Assembly: GCF_027568515.1 (NCBI RefSeq)
Contig: NZ_JANKZF010000006.1
Coordinates: 62,001-126,000 of the forward strand
Length of the DNA stretch: 64,000 bases
DNA from: Arthrobacter sp. HY1533
Lineage (GTDB): Bacteria; Actinomycetota; Actinomycetes; Actinomycetales; Micrococcaceae
Direction of reading: 5' to 3'
Shown here one piece after another: positions 8,723-17,187 of the stretch. Each line of letters opens with the position of its first letter. The first letter of the stretch is position 1. The notes below the pieces were generated by a model. The model saw only the letters and a list, made by a program, of their open reading frames with translations. It was not told where the DNA came from and made no database searches. Position numbers and translations under genes: made by a program.

Positions 8723-10405
8723 GTGGGACATATTGACGTTGCAAACATTGACTACTTCCTCTCCGACGGCCGGCAGCTGCTGAACGGGGTGAACTTCCGC
8801 GTCTCCGACGGCACCAAGACGGCCCTGATCGGCCCCAACGGCACCGGCAAGACCACCCTGCTGCGCATCATCTGCCAGGACATCAAGCCCGACGAGGGCG
8901 TTGTCTCCCGTTCCGGCAGCATGGGCGTCATGCGGCAGTTCGTGGGCCAGGTCCGTGACGACAGCACTGTGCGCGACCTCCTGCTGTCCGTGGCCTCCGC
9001 CAACATTGCCGCCGCCGGGAAGGCCGTGGATGAGGCCGAGCTGGCCATGTTGGAGCGCGACGACGAGCCCAGCCAGATGGCGTACGCCCAGGCCATCGCC
9101 GACTGGGGCGACGTTGGCGGCTACGAGATGGAAACCACCTGGGACGAAGTCACCATGGCCGCCATGGGCATGGACTTCTATACGGCGCAGTACCGCAAGG
9201 CCGCCTCACTGAGCGGCGGCGAGCAGAAGCGCCTGGTTCTGGAGGCACTGTTCTCCGGCCCCGACGAGCTGCTGTTGCTCGATGAGCCCGACAACTACCT
9301 TGACGTGCCGGGCAAGCGTTGGCTCGAGGCCAAGATGGCCGAATCCGACAAGTCAGTGCTGTTCGTCAGCCACGACCGCGAACTGCTGGCCAACGCCGCG
9401 GACCGCATCGTCACCCTGGAGCCAGGCATCAACGGCGCCTCCAGCTGGACCCACGGCGGCGGCTTCGAGTCGTACGTCAAGGCCCGCGAGGACCGCAATG
9501 CCCGTTTTGAAGAACTGCGCAAGCGTTGGGACGAGGAGCACGTCAAGCTCAAGGAACTCGTCAACATGTACAAGACCAAGGCCGCGTTCCGCTCCGACAT
9601 GGCCAACCGCTACCAGGCCGCCCAGAGCCGCCTGGCCCAGTTCCTGGAGAAGGGCCCGCCGGAGGCGCTGCCCATTGAGCAGAACGTGAAGATGCGGCTC
9701 AAGGGCGGCCGCACGGCCAAGCGCGCCATCGTGGCCACCAAGCTGGAGCTCACGGGCCTGATGAAGCCGTTCAACGCCGAGATCTGGTTTGGCGACCGGG
9801 TGGGCGTGCTGGGCTCCAACGGTTCCGGCAAGAGCCACTTCCTGCGCCTGCTGGCCGCCGGCGGATCCGACCCGGACAAGGAACACGAGCCCGTGTCCGA
9901 CGTCGACATTGCCCATGTGCCGCACGAGGGCAAGGTGAAGCTCGGTGCCCGCATCCGGCCCGGATTCTTTGCCCAGACCCACGCCCGGCCGGACCTTTTG
10001 AACCGGACCCTGCTGGACATCCTGCACCGCGGCGACGAGCACCGTTCCGGGCTGGGCCGCGAGGCAGCCGCCGGCGCGCTGGACCGCTACGGCCTGGCCT
10101 CCAGTTCGGAGCAGAAGTACGATTCCCTCTCCGGCGGCCAGCAGGCGCGGTTCCAGATCCTGCTGCTGGAGCTCTCCGGAGCCACCCTGCTGCTGCTTGA
10201 CGAGCCCACCGACAACCTTGACCTGCACTCGGCCGAGGCCCTGGAAAAGGCCATCGACTCCTTCGAGGGCACCGTCATGGCCGTCACGCACGACCGCTGG
10301 TTCGCCCGCTCCTTTGACCGCTTCCTGGTCTTTGGCTCCGACGGCAAGGTCTACGAATCTGACGAGCCCGTGTGGGACGAGAAGCGGGTGGAGCGCGCCC
10401 GCTAG
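8723..10405 (+). CDS. ABC-F family ATPase (duplicated ATP-binding cassette protein)
   Basis: A soluble 560-residue ABC-F protein with two ATP-binding cassettes and no membrane segments. This family binds ribosomes and acts in translation or antibiotic resistance. The GTG start at 8723 has GGGAGA 8 nt upstream; the longer reading from 8612 lacks family homology. The first Walker A is GPNGTGKTT (about residue 37) with signature LSGGEQKR; the second is GSNGSGKSH (about residue 364) with signature LSGGQQARF. The two Walker B/H-loop regions are LLLDEPDNYLD and LLLDEPTDNLD. A charged linker with coiled-coil character joins the halves. Its stop codon overlaps that of the convergent FAD oxidoreductase within CTAG (10402-10405). 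Whether it is a housekeeping EttA-like or a resistance factor cannot be told. Confidence 0.9.
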   Translation: MGHIDVANIDYFLSDGRQLLNGVNFRVSDGTKTALIGPNGTGKTTLLRIICQDIKPDEGVVSRSGSMGVMRQFVGQVRDDSTVRDLLLSVASANIAAAGKAVDEAELAMLERDDEPSQMAYAQAIADWGDVGGYEMETTWDEVTMAAMGMDFYTAQYRKAASLSGGEQKRLVLEALFSGPDELLLLDEPDNYLDVPGKRWLEAKMAESDKSVLFVSHDRELLANAADRIVTLEPGINGASSWTHGGGFESYVKAREDRNARFEELRKRWDEEHVKLKELVNMYKTKAAFRSDMANRYQAAQSRLAQFLEKGPPEALPIEQNVKMRLKGGRTAKRAIVATKLELTGLMKPFNAEIWFGDRVGVLGSNGSGKSHFLRLLAAGGSDPDKEHEPVSDVDIAHVPHEGKVKLGARIRPGFFAQTHARPDLLNRTLLDILHRGDEHRSGLGREAAAGALDRYGLASSSEQKYDSLSGGQQARFQILLLELSGATLLLLDEPTDNLDLHSAEALEKAIDSFEGTVMAVTHDRWFARSFDRFLVFGSDGKVYESDEPVWDEKRVERAR

Positions 10406-11559
10406 AACTGGGCGAACGTCTTCCTGGCCAGCCCAAAGCTGATGGTCATGCCAATTCCGCTGGTGACGGACACGGCCGTGACGCCGGGCTGCAGTTCCTT
10501 GACCAGGAAGCTCTGCTGCGGGCTTGAGGCGTAAATGCCCTGCCAGCGCTGCAACACGGTGAAGGGGCCCGCGCCCAGCAGCTTGGCGGCGCCGTCCAGG
10601 AGCGTGTCCGAGGTGGCCTCGTCCAGGAACGGGTCAAGCGTTGTTTCGGTGTGGTGGCTGTCGCCGATCAGCAGCGTGCCGTCGGGGCGCTGGGTCAGCA
10701 TGAGGTTCGCGTCGATCGCGAGCAGTTCCGGGCTGTTGGTTTCCAGCTCGGTGCGCAGCCCTGCCGCGGCGGCCGTCTGGGCAAAAGCCGGGTAGCGCAG
10801 CATTGACGTGCCCGTGAGCACGGCGCGCCGGATGTCCAGGGGGCGGGCCGGGCGCACGAGCGCCATCTGCAGGCCGCAACGGTTCACCTCAAAGGGTTCC
10901 GCCACCTCGGGGTGCACATAGTCCAGGTCGTGCCCCACACACACGATCACCCGTGCCGCAGACAGCTGCCCGCGGGAGGTGCGCACGGTGACGGTCCCGC
11001 TTGCTGAGGTGCCGGCGTCGTCGGGGCCCAGGTAGGAGGTGCGCCACAGGAAGGAAACGCCCGGCTGGGCGGCCAGCCAGGCAGCCATGCTGCCCACGGC
11101 CTGGCGCGGGTCCACCCGGATGTCCTCACGCAGCAGGGCGCCGCCCACGATGGCGGGGTCGCCGCCGCCGGAAAGTTCCTCACGCACCCGGCCGGCCGGG
11201 GCCAGCTCAACGCTGCCGGAACCGCGGAGGGCCGCGAGTTCCTCCAGCACGGCCATCTCCGCACTGTTGCGGGCCACGGCCAGGGCGCCGGACTCCACCG
11301 AGAAGAATCCAGCCCGGGCGCTGTGCCGCAGCCAGCCCTCCCGCGCCACGGTGGCCAGCTCAAGCAGCTCGCCGGTCTGGGCGCTGACGCAGCAATGCCC
11401 AAAGTTCCGGATCGAGGCGCCTGCGGCCCGCGTGTCACGGTCAATGATGCGCACGGTCAGGCCACGGGACACGGCCTCGGCGGCATGGGCCAGCCCGGTG
11501 ATTCCGGCGCCCACAATCAGGACATCGGTGGCGGGAAACTTTGCATTCAATTCGCTCAT
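10402..11559 (-). CDS. FAD-dependent oxidoreductase, TIGR03364/HpnW-like, phosphonate-associated
   Basis: A 385-residue DAO-type flavoprotein. The N-terminal Rossmann motif reads VLIVGAGITGLAHAAEA, and the C-terminal half has the family pattern WQGIYASSPQ. The start at 11559 (MSELNAKF) is preferred over an upstream in-frame start at 11631 because the FAD motif then falls near residue 12. The family is repeatedly found beside phosphonatase genes and, from memory of the literature, includes oxidases that turn 2-aminoethylphosphonate or its N-methyl form into phosphonoacetaldehyde. A PhnX-like hydrolase and a GntR regulator lie immediately across the divergent promoter, which fits that role. An ACTTG-N6-CAAGT operator sits 49 nt upstream. 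The substrate is inferred. Confidence 0.8.
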   Translation of the reverse strand: MSELNAKFPATDVLIVGAGITGLAHAAEAVSRGLTVRIIDRDTRAAGASIRNFGHCCVSAQTGELLELATVAREGWLRHSARAGFFSVESGALAVARNSAEMAVLEELAALRGSGSVELAPAGRVREELSGGGDPAIVGGALLREDIRVDPRQAVGSMAAWLAAQPGVSFLWRTSYLGPDDAGTSASGTVTVRTSRGQLSAARVIVCVGHDLDYVHPEVAEPFEVNRCGLQMALVRPARPLDIRRAVLTGTSMLRYPAFAQTAAAAGLRTELETNSPELLAIDANLMLTQRPDGTLLIGDSHHTETTLDPFLDEATSDTLLDGAAKLLGAGPFTVLQRWQGIYASSPQQSFLVKELQPGVTAVSVTSGIGMTISFGLARKTFAQF

Positions 11560-11607
11560 GGAACCGACTTTTCCCTGACAGGTGCCGCCCTTGCAAGCCA
11601 CGGCGGC

Positions 11608-11623
11608 ACTTGTATTGACAAGT
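11608..11623. promoter_or_regulatory. Candidate GntR operator 1 (ACTTG-N6-CAAGT)
   Basis: ACTTGTATTGACAAGT has perfect 5-bp arms and a 6-nt spacer. It lies 49 nt upstream of the FAD oxidoreductase start and matches the second site at 11709 in both arms and spacing. Confidence 0.65.
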
Positions 11624-11708
11624 TTGGGCAAGGTTCATCCTGGCCCCCGAAAGTTCGCCATTTGTTCAAGTCAAAGGGGCCCAAATCCGCGGAATTAGGC
11701 CATTTTCC

Positions 11709-11724
11709 ACTTGTAGGATCAAGT
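11709..11724. promoter_or_regulatory. Candidate GntR operator 2 overlapping the regulator promoter
   Basis: ACTTGTAGGATCAAGT repeats the arms of the site 101 bp away. Its spacer holds TAGGAT (11714-11719), exactly 6 nt before the GntR ATG at 11726. The likely -10 hexamer is therefore buried in the operator, a direct layout for autorepression of a leaderless transcript. Confidence 0.65.
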
Positions 11725-11725
11725 C

Positions 11726-12499
11726 ATGACATTGCCCATCCACCAACAGCTCCGGGAAGAATTCCGGCACCGGATCGACTCCGGCCGCTGGCTCGAAGGG
11801 GCCGCCGTGCCTTCCGAGTCCGCGCTGTGCCGCGAGTTTGGCGCCTCGCGCGGACCTGTCCGGCAGGCCCTTGCGGCACTGCGCTCCGAGGGGCGAATCT
11901 CCGGCGGGCGCGGGCGGCCGCCTGTGGTCAGCCCCGGCGTGGTATCCCAGTCCGTGGAGACGTTCATGTCCTTCACGGAATGGGCGGAAACGATCGGCCG
12001 GACGCCAGGGCAAAAGACCATTGAGATTGCCCGCCGGGCGGCAGGGCCGCTTGCTGCGGGGCAGCTGGGCATCGCGGAGGGCGAGCCGGTGGTGGAACTG
12101 CTTCGCCAGCGCCTCCTGGACGGTGAACCGGCCATGGTTGAACGCTCCCACTTTGTGCTGGCCGCCGGGGCACCGCTGCTGGCCTTTGACCCCGATTCCG
12201 GCTCCACCTTCCGCCACCTGCTGGCCTGTGGGATTGACCTGCACAGCGCCCGCCACGTGATCGACGCCGTCGCCGCCGATGCCACCGATGCCGCCCTGCT
12301 GGGCGTGGCGCCCGGTGCGCCACTGCTGCGCGAACGCCGCGTGACGTACTCCAGCAGCAACCAGCCGCTGGAATACGCCGACGACAGGTACCGGCCCGAA
12401 CTTGCCAACTTCATGATCCACAACACCCTGCACGGCCGGGCCCCCGTGGCCCGCATCCAGGGATCCCCGACGCCAGAAGGAAATGAACTCCATGATTGA
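11726..12499 (+). CDS. GntR-family (HutC/UTRA) transcriptional regulator
   Basis: A 257-residue regulator. The N-terminal winged helix-turn-helix (1-75) contains LREEFRHRIDSGRWLEGAAV followed by ESALCREFGASRGPVRQAL. The C-terminal UTRA ligand-binding domain (about 95-245) includes EPVVELLRQRLLDGEPAMVE and LLRERRVTYSSSNQPLEYA. The start coincides with a leaderless promoter and the second operator copy. The gene overlaps the downstream hydrolase by 8 nt, so the two are co-translated. It probably controls both the FAD oxidoreductase and its own operon in response to a phosphonate or degradation intermediate; the ligand is inferred from context. Confidence 0.87.
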   Translation: MTLPIHQQLREEFRHRIDSGRWLEGAAVPSESALCREFGASRGPVRQALAALRSEGRISGGRGRPPVVSPGVVSQSVETFMSFTEWAETIGRTPGQKTIEIARRAAGPLAAGQLGIAEGEPVVELLRQRLLDGEPAMVERSHFVLAAGAPLLAFDPDSGSTFRHLLACGIDLHSARHVIDAVAADATDAALLGVAPGAPLLRERRVTYSSSNQPLEYADDRYRPELANFMIHNTLHGRAPVARIQGSPTPEGNELHD

Positions 12500-13181
12500 A
12501 CTTGCCGTCTTTGACATGGCCGGAACCACCGTTGACGACCACGGAATCGTCTACATCGCCCTGCAGGACGCCGTGCAGGAAACTGGGGCCCCAGTGGCCG
12601 TTGCGGACCTGCAGGAATGGATGGGGGCCGACAAGGTCACGGCCATCACCGCCCTCATGGAGCTGGGCGGGCAGGAGCCCACACAGGAACGCGTGGCCGC
12701 CGCCTTTGTCCGCTTCCGTGAAATCCTGGCCGAACGCTACGCCGCAACCCCACCGGTTGCGCTGCCCGGCGTGGCCGCCGCGATTGCCACGCTGCGCAGC
12801 CGCGGCATCAAGGTGGCGCTGACCACCGGATTCGACGACGACGTGGCCTACCCGCTGCTCGAATCGCTCGGTTGGGGCGTGGGTGCAGGGGAGGGAAGCA
12901 CGGTCGATGCCGTGGTCACCACCTCCGACGTGGCCCAGGGCCGCCCCGCCCCCTACATGATCCACCGCGCCATGGAAAGGACCGGCGTGCACGATGTCCG
13001 CAAGGTCCTTGCTGCCGGCGACACCGTGGTGGACGTGCAGGCCGGCCGCAACGCCGGCGGCATTTCCGTGGGCGTGCTGACCGGCAAGCTGGGCCGCGAC
13101 GCCCTCTCCGCACATTCACATGACTACATCCTCGCGGGTGTTGTCCAGGTGCCGGAGCTGGCGGAAACGCAGCCCGCCTGA
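12492..13181 (+). CDS. PhnX-like (phosphonatase-like) HAD hydrolase, TIGR03351 type
   Basis: A 229-residue HAD-superfamily hydrolase of the phosphonatase-like group. The nucleophile is Asp8 in VFDMAGTTVDD. The cap contains MGADK, whose Lys48 aligns by pattern with the Schiff-base lysine of PhnX (MGxxK), so C-P bond hydrolysis of phosphonoacetaldehyde is plausible. Later HAD motifs are ALTTGFDDD (motif II Thr), GRPAPYMI and AAGDTVVDVQAG. ATG 12492 is chosen over 12483 because AGAAGG is 11 nt upstream of it and only 2 nt from the other. It overlaps the GntR gene and forms the second step after the FAD oxidase. No phnW transaminase gene is present nearby. Confidence 0.8.
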   Translation: MIELAVFDMAGTTVDDHGIVYIALQDAVQETGAPVAVADLQEWMGADKVTAITALMELGGQEPTQERVAAAFVRFREILAERYAATPPVALPGVAAAIATLRSRGIKVALTTGFDDDVAYPLLESLGWGVGAGEGSTVDAVVTTSDVAQGRPAPYMIHRAMERTGVHDVRKVLAAGDTVVDVQAGRNAGGISVGVLTGKLGRDALSAHSHDYILAGVVQVPELAETQPA

Positions 13182-13262
13182 CGCGCGCCCCTGGGAGGTG
13201 CGGCACGGCACTAGAGTTGACTGAAAGTGCCACCAGCCCCCTGCGTAAAGAGCCAATCCACC

Positions 13263-14462
13263 ATGAACCAGCAAACGGTCCGCCGCGCGGCCATTGCCAC
13301 CTTTACCGTTTTTGCCATCAACGGCTTCGTGTTCGCCAGCTGGGCGGCCCGCATCCCCGCCGTCACCCGGATCCTGGACCTGACGGCCGGGGAGATGGGG
13401 CTGCTCCTGCTGACTATCGCGGCCGGATCGGTCATTGCCCTGCCCCTGGCCGGCACAGTGGTTGCCCGCGTGGGCACGGCCAGCACCATCCGGATTGGCG
13501 GTTTCACGGCGGCATTCGGCGGGCTCGTCATTGCCACCGCCCTTGCCATGCACGCCGTGCCGTTGACGGCCGTGGGCCTGTTCTTCTTCGGCATCGGGAT
13601 CGGGCTGTGGGACGTGGCCCAGAACATCGAGGGGGCCGCCGTTGAGCGCCACCTGCGCCGTACCGTCATGCCGCAGTTCCACGGCGGCTTCAGCGGTGGT
13701 GCCCTGGTCGGGGCGCTCGTGGGGGCCGGGCTGTCGGCACTGGATGTGAGCATGTCCGGACACCTGTTCGCCATCGTGGTGGCCGTGGTCCTGGTCATGG
13801 TGTTTGTGCCCCGCCACTTCCTGCCCGAGGTGGAGACCGTGGGCAACGCCGGGGGTGAATCGGCCGCCGGGGCCAAGGGCCGCAGCGCCTGGACCGAAAG
13901 CCGCACCCTGCTGGTTGGCCTGGTGGTCCTCGGCGCCGCCCTGACCGAAGGCTCCGCCAACGACTGGATCGCCAAGGCCACCGTGGACGGCTTCGGTGCC
14001 TCGGAATCCCAGGGTGCCATCATGTTCGCCGTGTTCGTTGCCTCCATGACCCTGTTCAGATTCAGCGGCGGCCGCTTCGTGGACCGCTTTGGCCGCGTCC
14101 CCGTGCTTTACGGCAGCCTTGGCTCCGCCCTGCTGGGCCTGGTGCTGTTTGTCCTGGCACCCAACATGCTGCTGGCCGGGGTTGGCGCCGTGTTCTGGGG
14201 TGCCGGCTCCGCCATGGGGTTCCCCATGGGCATGTCGGCCGCCGCCGACGATCCGGCCCGGGCCGCCGCGCGTGTCTCCGTGGTCTCGACCATCGGCTAC
14301 GTGGCGTTTTTGGCCGGGCCGCCGCTGCTGGGATTCCTGGGCGACCACGTCACGATCCGCTGGGCCCTGCTGGCCATCGCGGTGGCGATCGTGGCCTCCA
14401 TCCTCACGGCCCCGGCCGCCAGGCCCCTGCCCGAGGCGGAACTCGAAAACGCCACCAGCTAG
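13263..14462 (+). CDS. MFS transporter (YbjJ-like)
   Basis: A 399-residue major facilitator transporter with about 12 hydrophobic helices. It begins RRAAIATFTVFAINGFVFAS and continues WAARIPAVTRILDLTAGEMG, a pattern typical of YbjJ/fucose-permease-like MFS proteins. A cytoplasmic-loop motif GGRFVDRFGRVPV starts the second half. ATG 13263 lacks a good ribosome binding site; a TAGAGT hexamer at 13212-13217 could instead drive a start near GTG 13227, which would add 12 residues. It follows the PhnX-like gene by 81 nt and could belong to that unit, but a role in phosphonate transport is not supported by homology. Its stop overlaps the convergent PAP2 gene in CTAG. Confidence 0.82.
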   Translation: MNQQTVRRAAIATFTVFAINGFVFASWAARIPAVTRILDLTAGEMGLLLLTIAAGSVIALPLAGTVVARVGTASTIRIGGFTAAFGGLVIATALAMHAVPLTAVGLFFFGIGIGLWDVAQNIEGAAVERHLRRTVMPQFHGGFSGGALVGALVGAGLSALDVSMSGHLFAIVVAVVLVMVFVPRHFLPEVETVGNAGGESAAGAKGRSAWTESRTLLVGLVVLGAALTEGSANDWIAKATVDGFGASESQGAIMFAVFVASMTLFRFSGGRFVDRFGRVPVLYGSLGSALLGLVLFVLAPNMLLAGVGAVFWGAGSAMGFPMGMSAAADDPARAAARVSVVSTIGYVAFLAGPPLLGFLGDHVTIRWALLAIAVAIVASILTAPAARPLPEAELENATS

Positions 14463-15136
14463 CCCGGCGGAACATTCCCCACAAGGCATTTATCCTTCAT
14501 CAGCGCCCACAGCAGCAGTACCAGGCCCACCGCCAGCAGTGCCCCGGCAACCGTGTCGGAAACCCAGTGGGCGCCAAGGTAGGTGCGGCTGTACATCATG
14601 GCCACGCCGAGAATGGCGCCGCTGATCCACATCCACGCCCGGCCCAGCACAATCGCCGTCACCAGCATGGCGGCCACAGTGGCGCTTGTATGCCCTGAAG
14701 GGTATGAGCCGGAATCCACCGGCACCAGGCGGTCCTCCGGCCGCGGCCGCGCCACCAGGAACTTCAACAGGTGGGTGGTACCCAGGACGGCCAGGTTGGC
14801 CCCCGCCGTGAACAGGGCAAGCCGCCAATGCCGCCGCAGCAGGAGAAGGAACAGCACCACGCAATAAATCACCATGCCTGCGTTGCCGGCAAAGTCCAGC
14901 ACCCGGTTGGCGCCGGTGAGCCACGGCGTCCGTGAGCCGAGCATCAGTTGGTACCAGCCGGCGTCGAACTTCTGGAACGGGGGATTGTTCCCCGTGGCGG
15001 CGAGCATTACCGCGCCTGCCAGCACCATGGCCAGGGCCGGCACGGCAATCCACAGAAGCCGGCTGCGCGGCCAATCCAGGGGGCGGGCGGCCCCGCCGCT
15101 CGGGGGCAGGGTCTTGACGGGTTCGGGGGATGGCAT
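14459..15136 (-). CDS. PAP2-family membrane phosphatase
   Basis: A 225-residue integral membrane phosphatase of the PAP2 superfamily, likely acting on a lipid phosphate or pyrophosphate at the outer membrane face. The three catalytic signatures are KFLVARPRPEDR, PSGHTSATVA and SRTYLGAHWVSD. About six hydrophobic segments surround them. The start at 15136 has no Shine-Dalgarno site but has TAGACT exactly 6 nt upstream, so it is probably leaderless. It converges on the MFS gene with which it shares the CTAG stop overlap. The substrate (undecaprenyl pyrophosphate, phosphatidate or other) is unknown. Confidence 0.87.
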   Translation of the reverse strand: MPSPEPVKTLPPSGGAARPLDWPRSRLLWIAVPALAMVLAGAVMLAATGNNPPFQKFDAGWYQLMLGSRTPWLTGANRVLDFAGNAGMVIYCVVLFLLLLRRHWRLALFTAGANLAVLGTTHLLKFLVARPRPEDRLVPVDSGSYPSGHTSATVAAMLVTAIVLGRAWMWISGAILGVAMMYSRTYLGAHWVSDTVAGALLAVGLVLLLWALMKDKCLVGNVPPG

Positions 15137-15142
15137 CTGGCC

Positions 15143-15148
15143 AGTCTA
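15143..15148 (-). promoter_or_regulatory. Candidate -10 of the leaderless PAP2 promoter
   Basis: TAGACT on the minus strand ends 6 nt before the ATG at 15136. The same hexamer and spacing occur at 34126-34131. Confidence 0.5.
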
Positions 15149-15306
15149 GGGGGCGGGGCTGGGCGGCATCATCCGATGGGACGACCCTGAGCGGACCCTG
15201 AATCATCCCTGAGATGGGCGAAATCGGCCGGCCAGTTGCGTACGGTGGTAATAGATTCGAAAGGCCCGGCCCGTTGTGGCCCGGCGACCATCCAAAGGGG
15301 ACGTCC

Positions 15307-16251
15307 ATGATTGAGGCAGTAAACCTGGCCAAGCACTACGGCGCCAAGACGGCGGTGGCCGGTGTCACCTTCACCGTCCAGCCGGGAATGGTGACGGGCT
15401 TCCTGGGCCCGAACGGCGCAGGCAAGTCCACCACGATGCGCATGATCGTGGGCCTGGACCGTCCCAGCCGCGGCACCGTGACTGTCAATGGCAAGTCCTA
15501 TGCACAGCACAAGGACCCGCTGCACCAGGTGGGCGCCCTGCTCGATGCCAAGGCCGTGCACACCTCGCGCAGCGCATACAACCACCTGCTGGCCATGGCC
15601 GCCACGCACAACATCCCCAAGAAGCGCGTCAACGACGTGATCGACATGACTGGCCTGGCCGCCGTCGCCAAGAAGAGGGCCGGCGGATTCTCCCTGGGCA
15701 TGGGCCAGCGCCTGGGCATTGCCTCGGCCCTGTTGGGCGACCCGCAGACTTTGATCCTGGACGAACCCGTGAACGGCCTGGACCCCGAGGGTGTGCTGTG
15801 GGTGCGCAACCTGGCCAAGCACCTGGCCGGGCAGGGCAAGACAGTTTTCCTGTCCTCGCACCTCATGAGCGAGATGGCGCAGACCGCCGACCACCTCATT
15901 GTGATTGGCCGCGGGCAGATCATTGCCGACGCCCCCATCGCGGAGATCCTGGCCGGCACCCAGCAGGCCAAGGTGCGGGTGCGCACCCCCGAGGTCACCC
16001 GGTTCAGCCAGCTGCTGGGCGGCAACGGCGTAAAGGTCGAGTGCAACGAGAACGAAACCCTTGAAGTTTCCGGCCTGGACACGCGCCAGATCGCCGCCAT
16101 TGCGCTGGCCAACCAGGTGCTGGTCTACGAACTGACCCCGCTGTCCACCTCGCTCGAGGACGCTTACTTCAACCTCACCAAGGACGCAGTGGAATACCAC
16201 TCGCAAGAATTCGACGGCGCCGAGCCGGCCGCAGCCACGAAGGGACTCTAA
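15307..16251 (+). CDS. ABC-2 transporter ATP-binding protein
   Basis: A 314-residue ATPase subunit of a drug/lipid/lantibiotic-type ABC exporter. Walker A is GPNGAGKST, the signature is FSLGMGQRLGIASAL, and Walker B is LILDEPVNGLDPEG followed by an H-loop in FLSSHLMSE. The ATG at 15307 has AAGGGGA about 7 nt upstream. It is followed after 2 nt by its permease gene and then by a kinase-regulator pair in the same direction, an arrangement common for envelope-stress or antimicrobial-peptide responses in actinobacteria. Confidence 0.92.
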   Translation: MIEAVNLAKHYGAKTAVAGVTFTVQPGMVTGFLGPNGAGKSTTMRMIVGLDRPSRGTVTVNGKSYAQHKDPLHQVGALLDAKAVHTSRSAYNHLLAMAATHNIPKKRVNDVIDMTGLAAVAKKRAGGFSLGMGQRLGIASALLGDPQTLILDEPVNGLDPEGVLWVRNLAKHLAGQGKTVFLSSHLMSEMAQTADHLIVIGRGQIIADAPIAEILAGTQQAKVRVRTPEVTRFSQLLGGNGVKVECNENETLEVSGLDTRQIAAIALANQVLVYELTPLSTSLEDAYFNLTKDAVEYHSQEFDGAEPAAATKGL

Positions 16252-16253
16252 AG

Positions 16254-17144
16254 ATGAGCACGACGACGATTTCCTCACCCGGGCGCGCCGCACACGGTTC
16301 CGTGACATTTGCCGGCGTGCTGCGCAGTGAATGGATCAAGTTCCGTTCCCTGCGCTCCACCCGGCTGCTGCTGCTTTTCACCTTTGTGGCCATGGTGGGT
16401 GTTGGCGCCATGACAGCCTGGGTGGAGGCCATGACGTTTGAAAGGGCCATGAAGAACGGGATGGGCATGGGAATGCCGGGTGCACCCTCGGAACCCATGA
16501 CCGCGGCCCAGGCGCAGGAGGCCCTTGGCTTTAACCTGTACGCCATCCCGAATGCGGGCCTGCAAATCGGCATCCTCATCCTGGGTGCCCTGGCAGTTCT
16601 GCTGATCTCCTCCGAATTCGGCACGGGCATGATCCGCTCCACCATGACGGCCGTGCCCCGGCGCCTCCCGGCATTCTTTGCCAAGGCCGCGGTGCTGGTG
16701 GTGGTCTCCTACTTCCTGACGCTGGTGGCTGCCGTGGTCACCATGCTCGTGGCCATGCCCATCTTCGGCGCCTACGGCATTGAGATTTCCTTTGGCTTGG
16801 AGGGCGTGGCCTACTCCATCCTGATGGGCGGCCTGTACGTTGCGGGAGTTTCCTTGATCGGCCTGTCCCTGGGCACGCTGTTGCGCAGCTCCGCCGGCGG
16901 CATCATTGTCCTGGTGGCCTTGATGTTCCTGCTGGAAATTGGCACCAGCCTGTTGGGCATGGCGCCGGGCGAGTTCTGGAAGTACGTGGGACAGTATGTG
17001 CCCAGTGTTTCCGGCGGCCGCATGTTGGAGATCAATGACAAGGAAGCCTTCCTGAGCCCCTTCGCCGGCGGCATGGTCTTCCTCGGCTGGATCCTGCTCT
17101 TCCTGGTCCCCGCCACCATTTCCCTCAAGACCCGCGACATCTAG
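16254..17144 (+). CDS. ABC-2 transporter permease
   Basis: A 296-residue membrane permease with about six helices, partner of the preceding ATPase. Features include SEWIKFRSLRSTRLLLL at the cytoplasmic start, a Met-rich periplasmic loop (MKNGMGMGMPGAP), SSEFGTGMIRSTMTAVPRR, and a final helix FLGWILLFLVPATISL. It starts 2 nt after the ATPase stop. ABC-2 family membership is clear; the cargo is not. Confidence 0.88.
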   Translation: MSTTTISSPGRAAHGSVTFAGVLRSEWIKFRSLRSTRLLLLFTFVAMVGVGAMTAWVEAMTFERAMKNGMGMGMPGAPSEPMTAAQAQEALGFNLYAIPNAGLQIGILILGALAVLLISSEFGTGMIRSTMTAVPRRLPAFFAKAAVLVVVSYFLTLVAAVVTMLVAMPIFGAYGIEISFGLEGVAYSILMGGLYVAGVSLIGLSLGTLLRSSAGGIIVLVALMFLLEIGTSLLGMAPGEFWKYVGQYVPSVSGGRMLEINDKEAFLSPFAGGMVFLGWILLFLVPATISLKTRDI

Positions 17145-17155
17145 GGACTGCTGAT

Positions 17156-17173
17156 GAACCCCTTTCGGGGTTC
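17156..17173 (+). terminator. Perfect short hairpin between the ABC permease and kinase genes
   Basis: GAACCCC-TTTC-GGGGTTC forms a 7-bp stem with a tetraloop, 11 nt after the permease stop and 14 nt before the kinase start. The following TTCTTGGG is a weak T-tract, so it may act as partial terminator or RNA-processing site inside the operon. Confidence 0.5.
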
Positions 17174-17187
17174 TTGGGACAACTCAG

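Noticed and set aside
13116-14489. 457-codon minus-strand frame opposite the MFS gene
   Set aside because: Gly/His/Gln-rich translation typical of an antisense shadow; the plus strand encodes a clear 12-helix transporter.
14490-15332. 280-codon minus-strand frame overlapping the PAP2 gene
   Set aside because: Out of frame with the PAP2 motifs and composed of Arg/Pro/Gly-rich shadow sequence; it also covers the start of the ABC ATPase gene.
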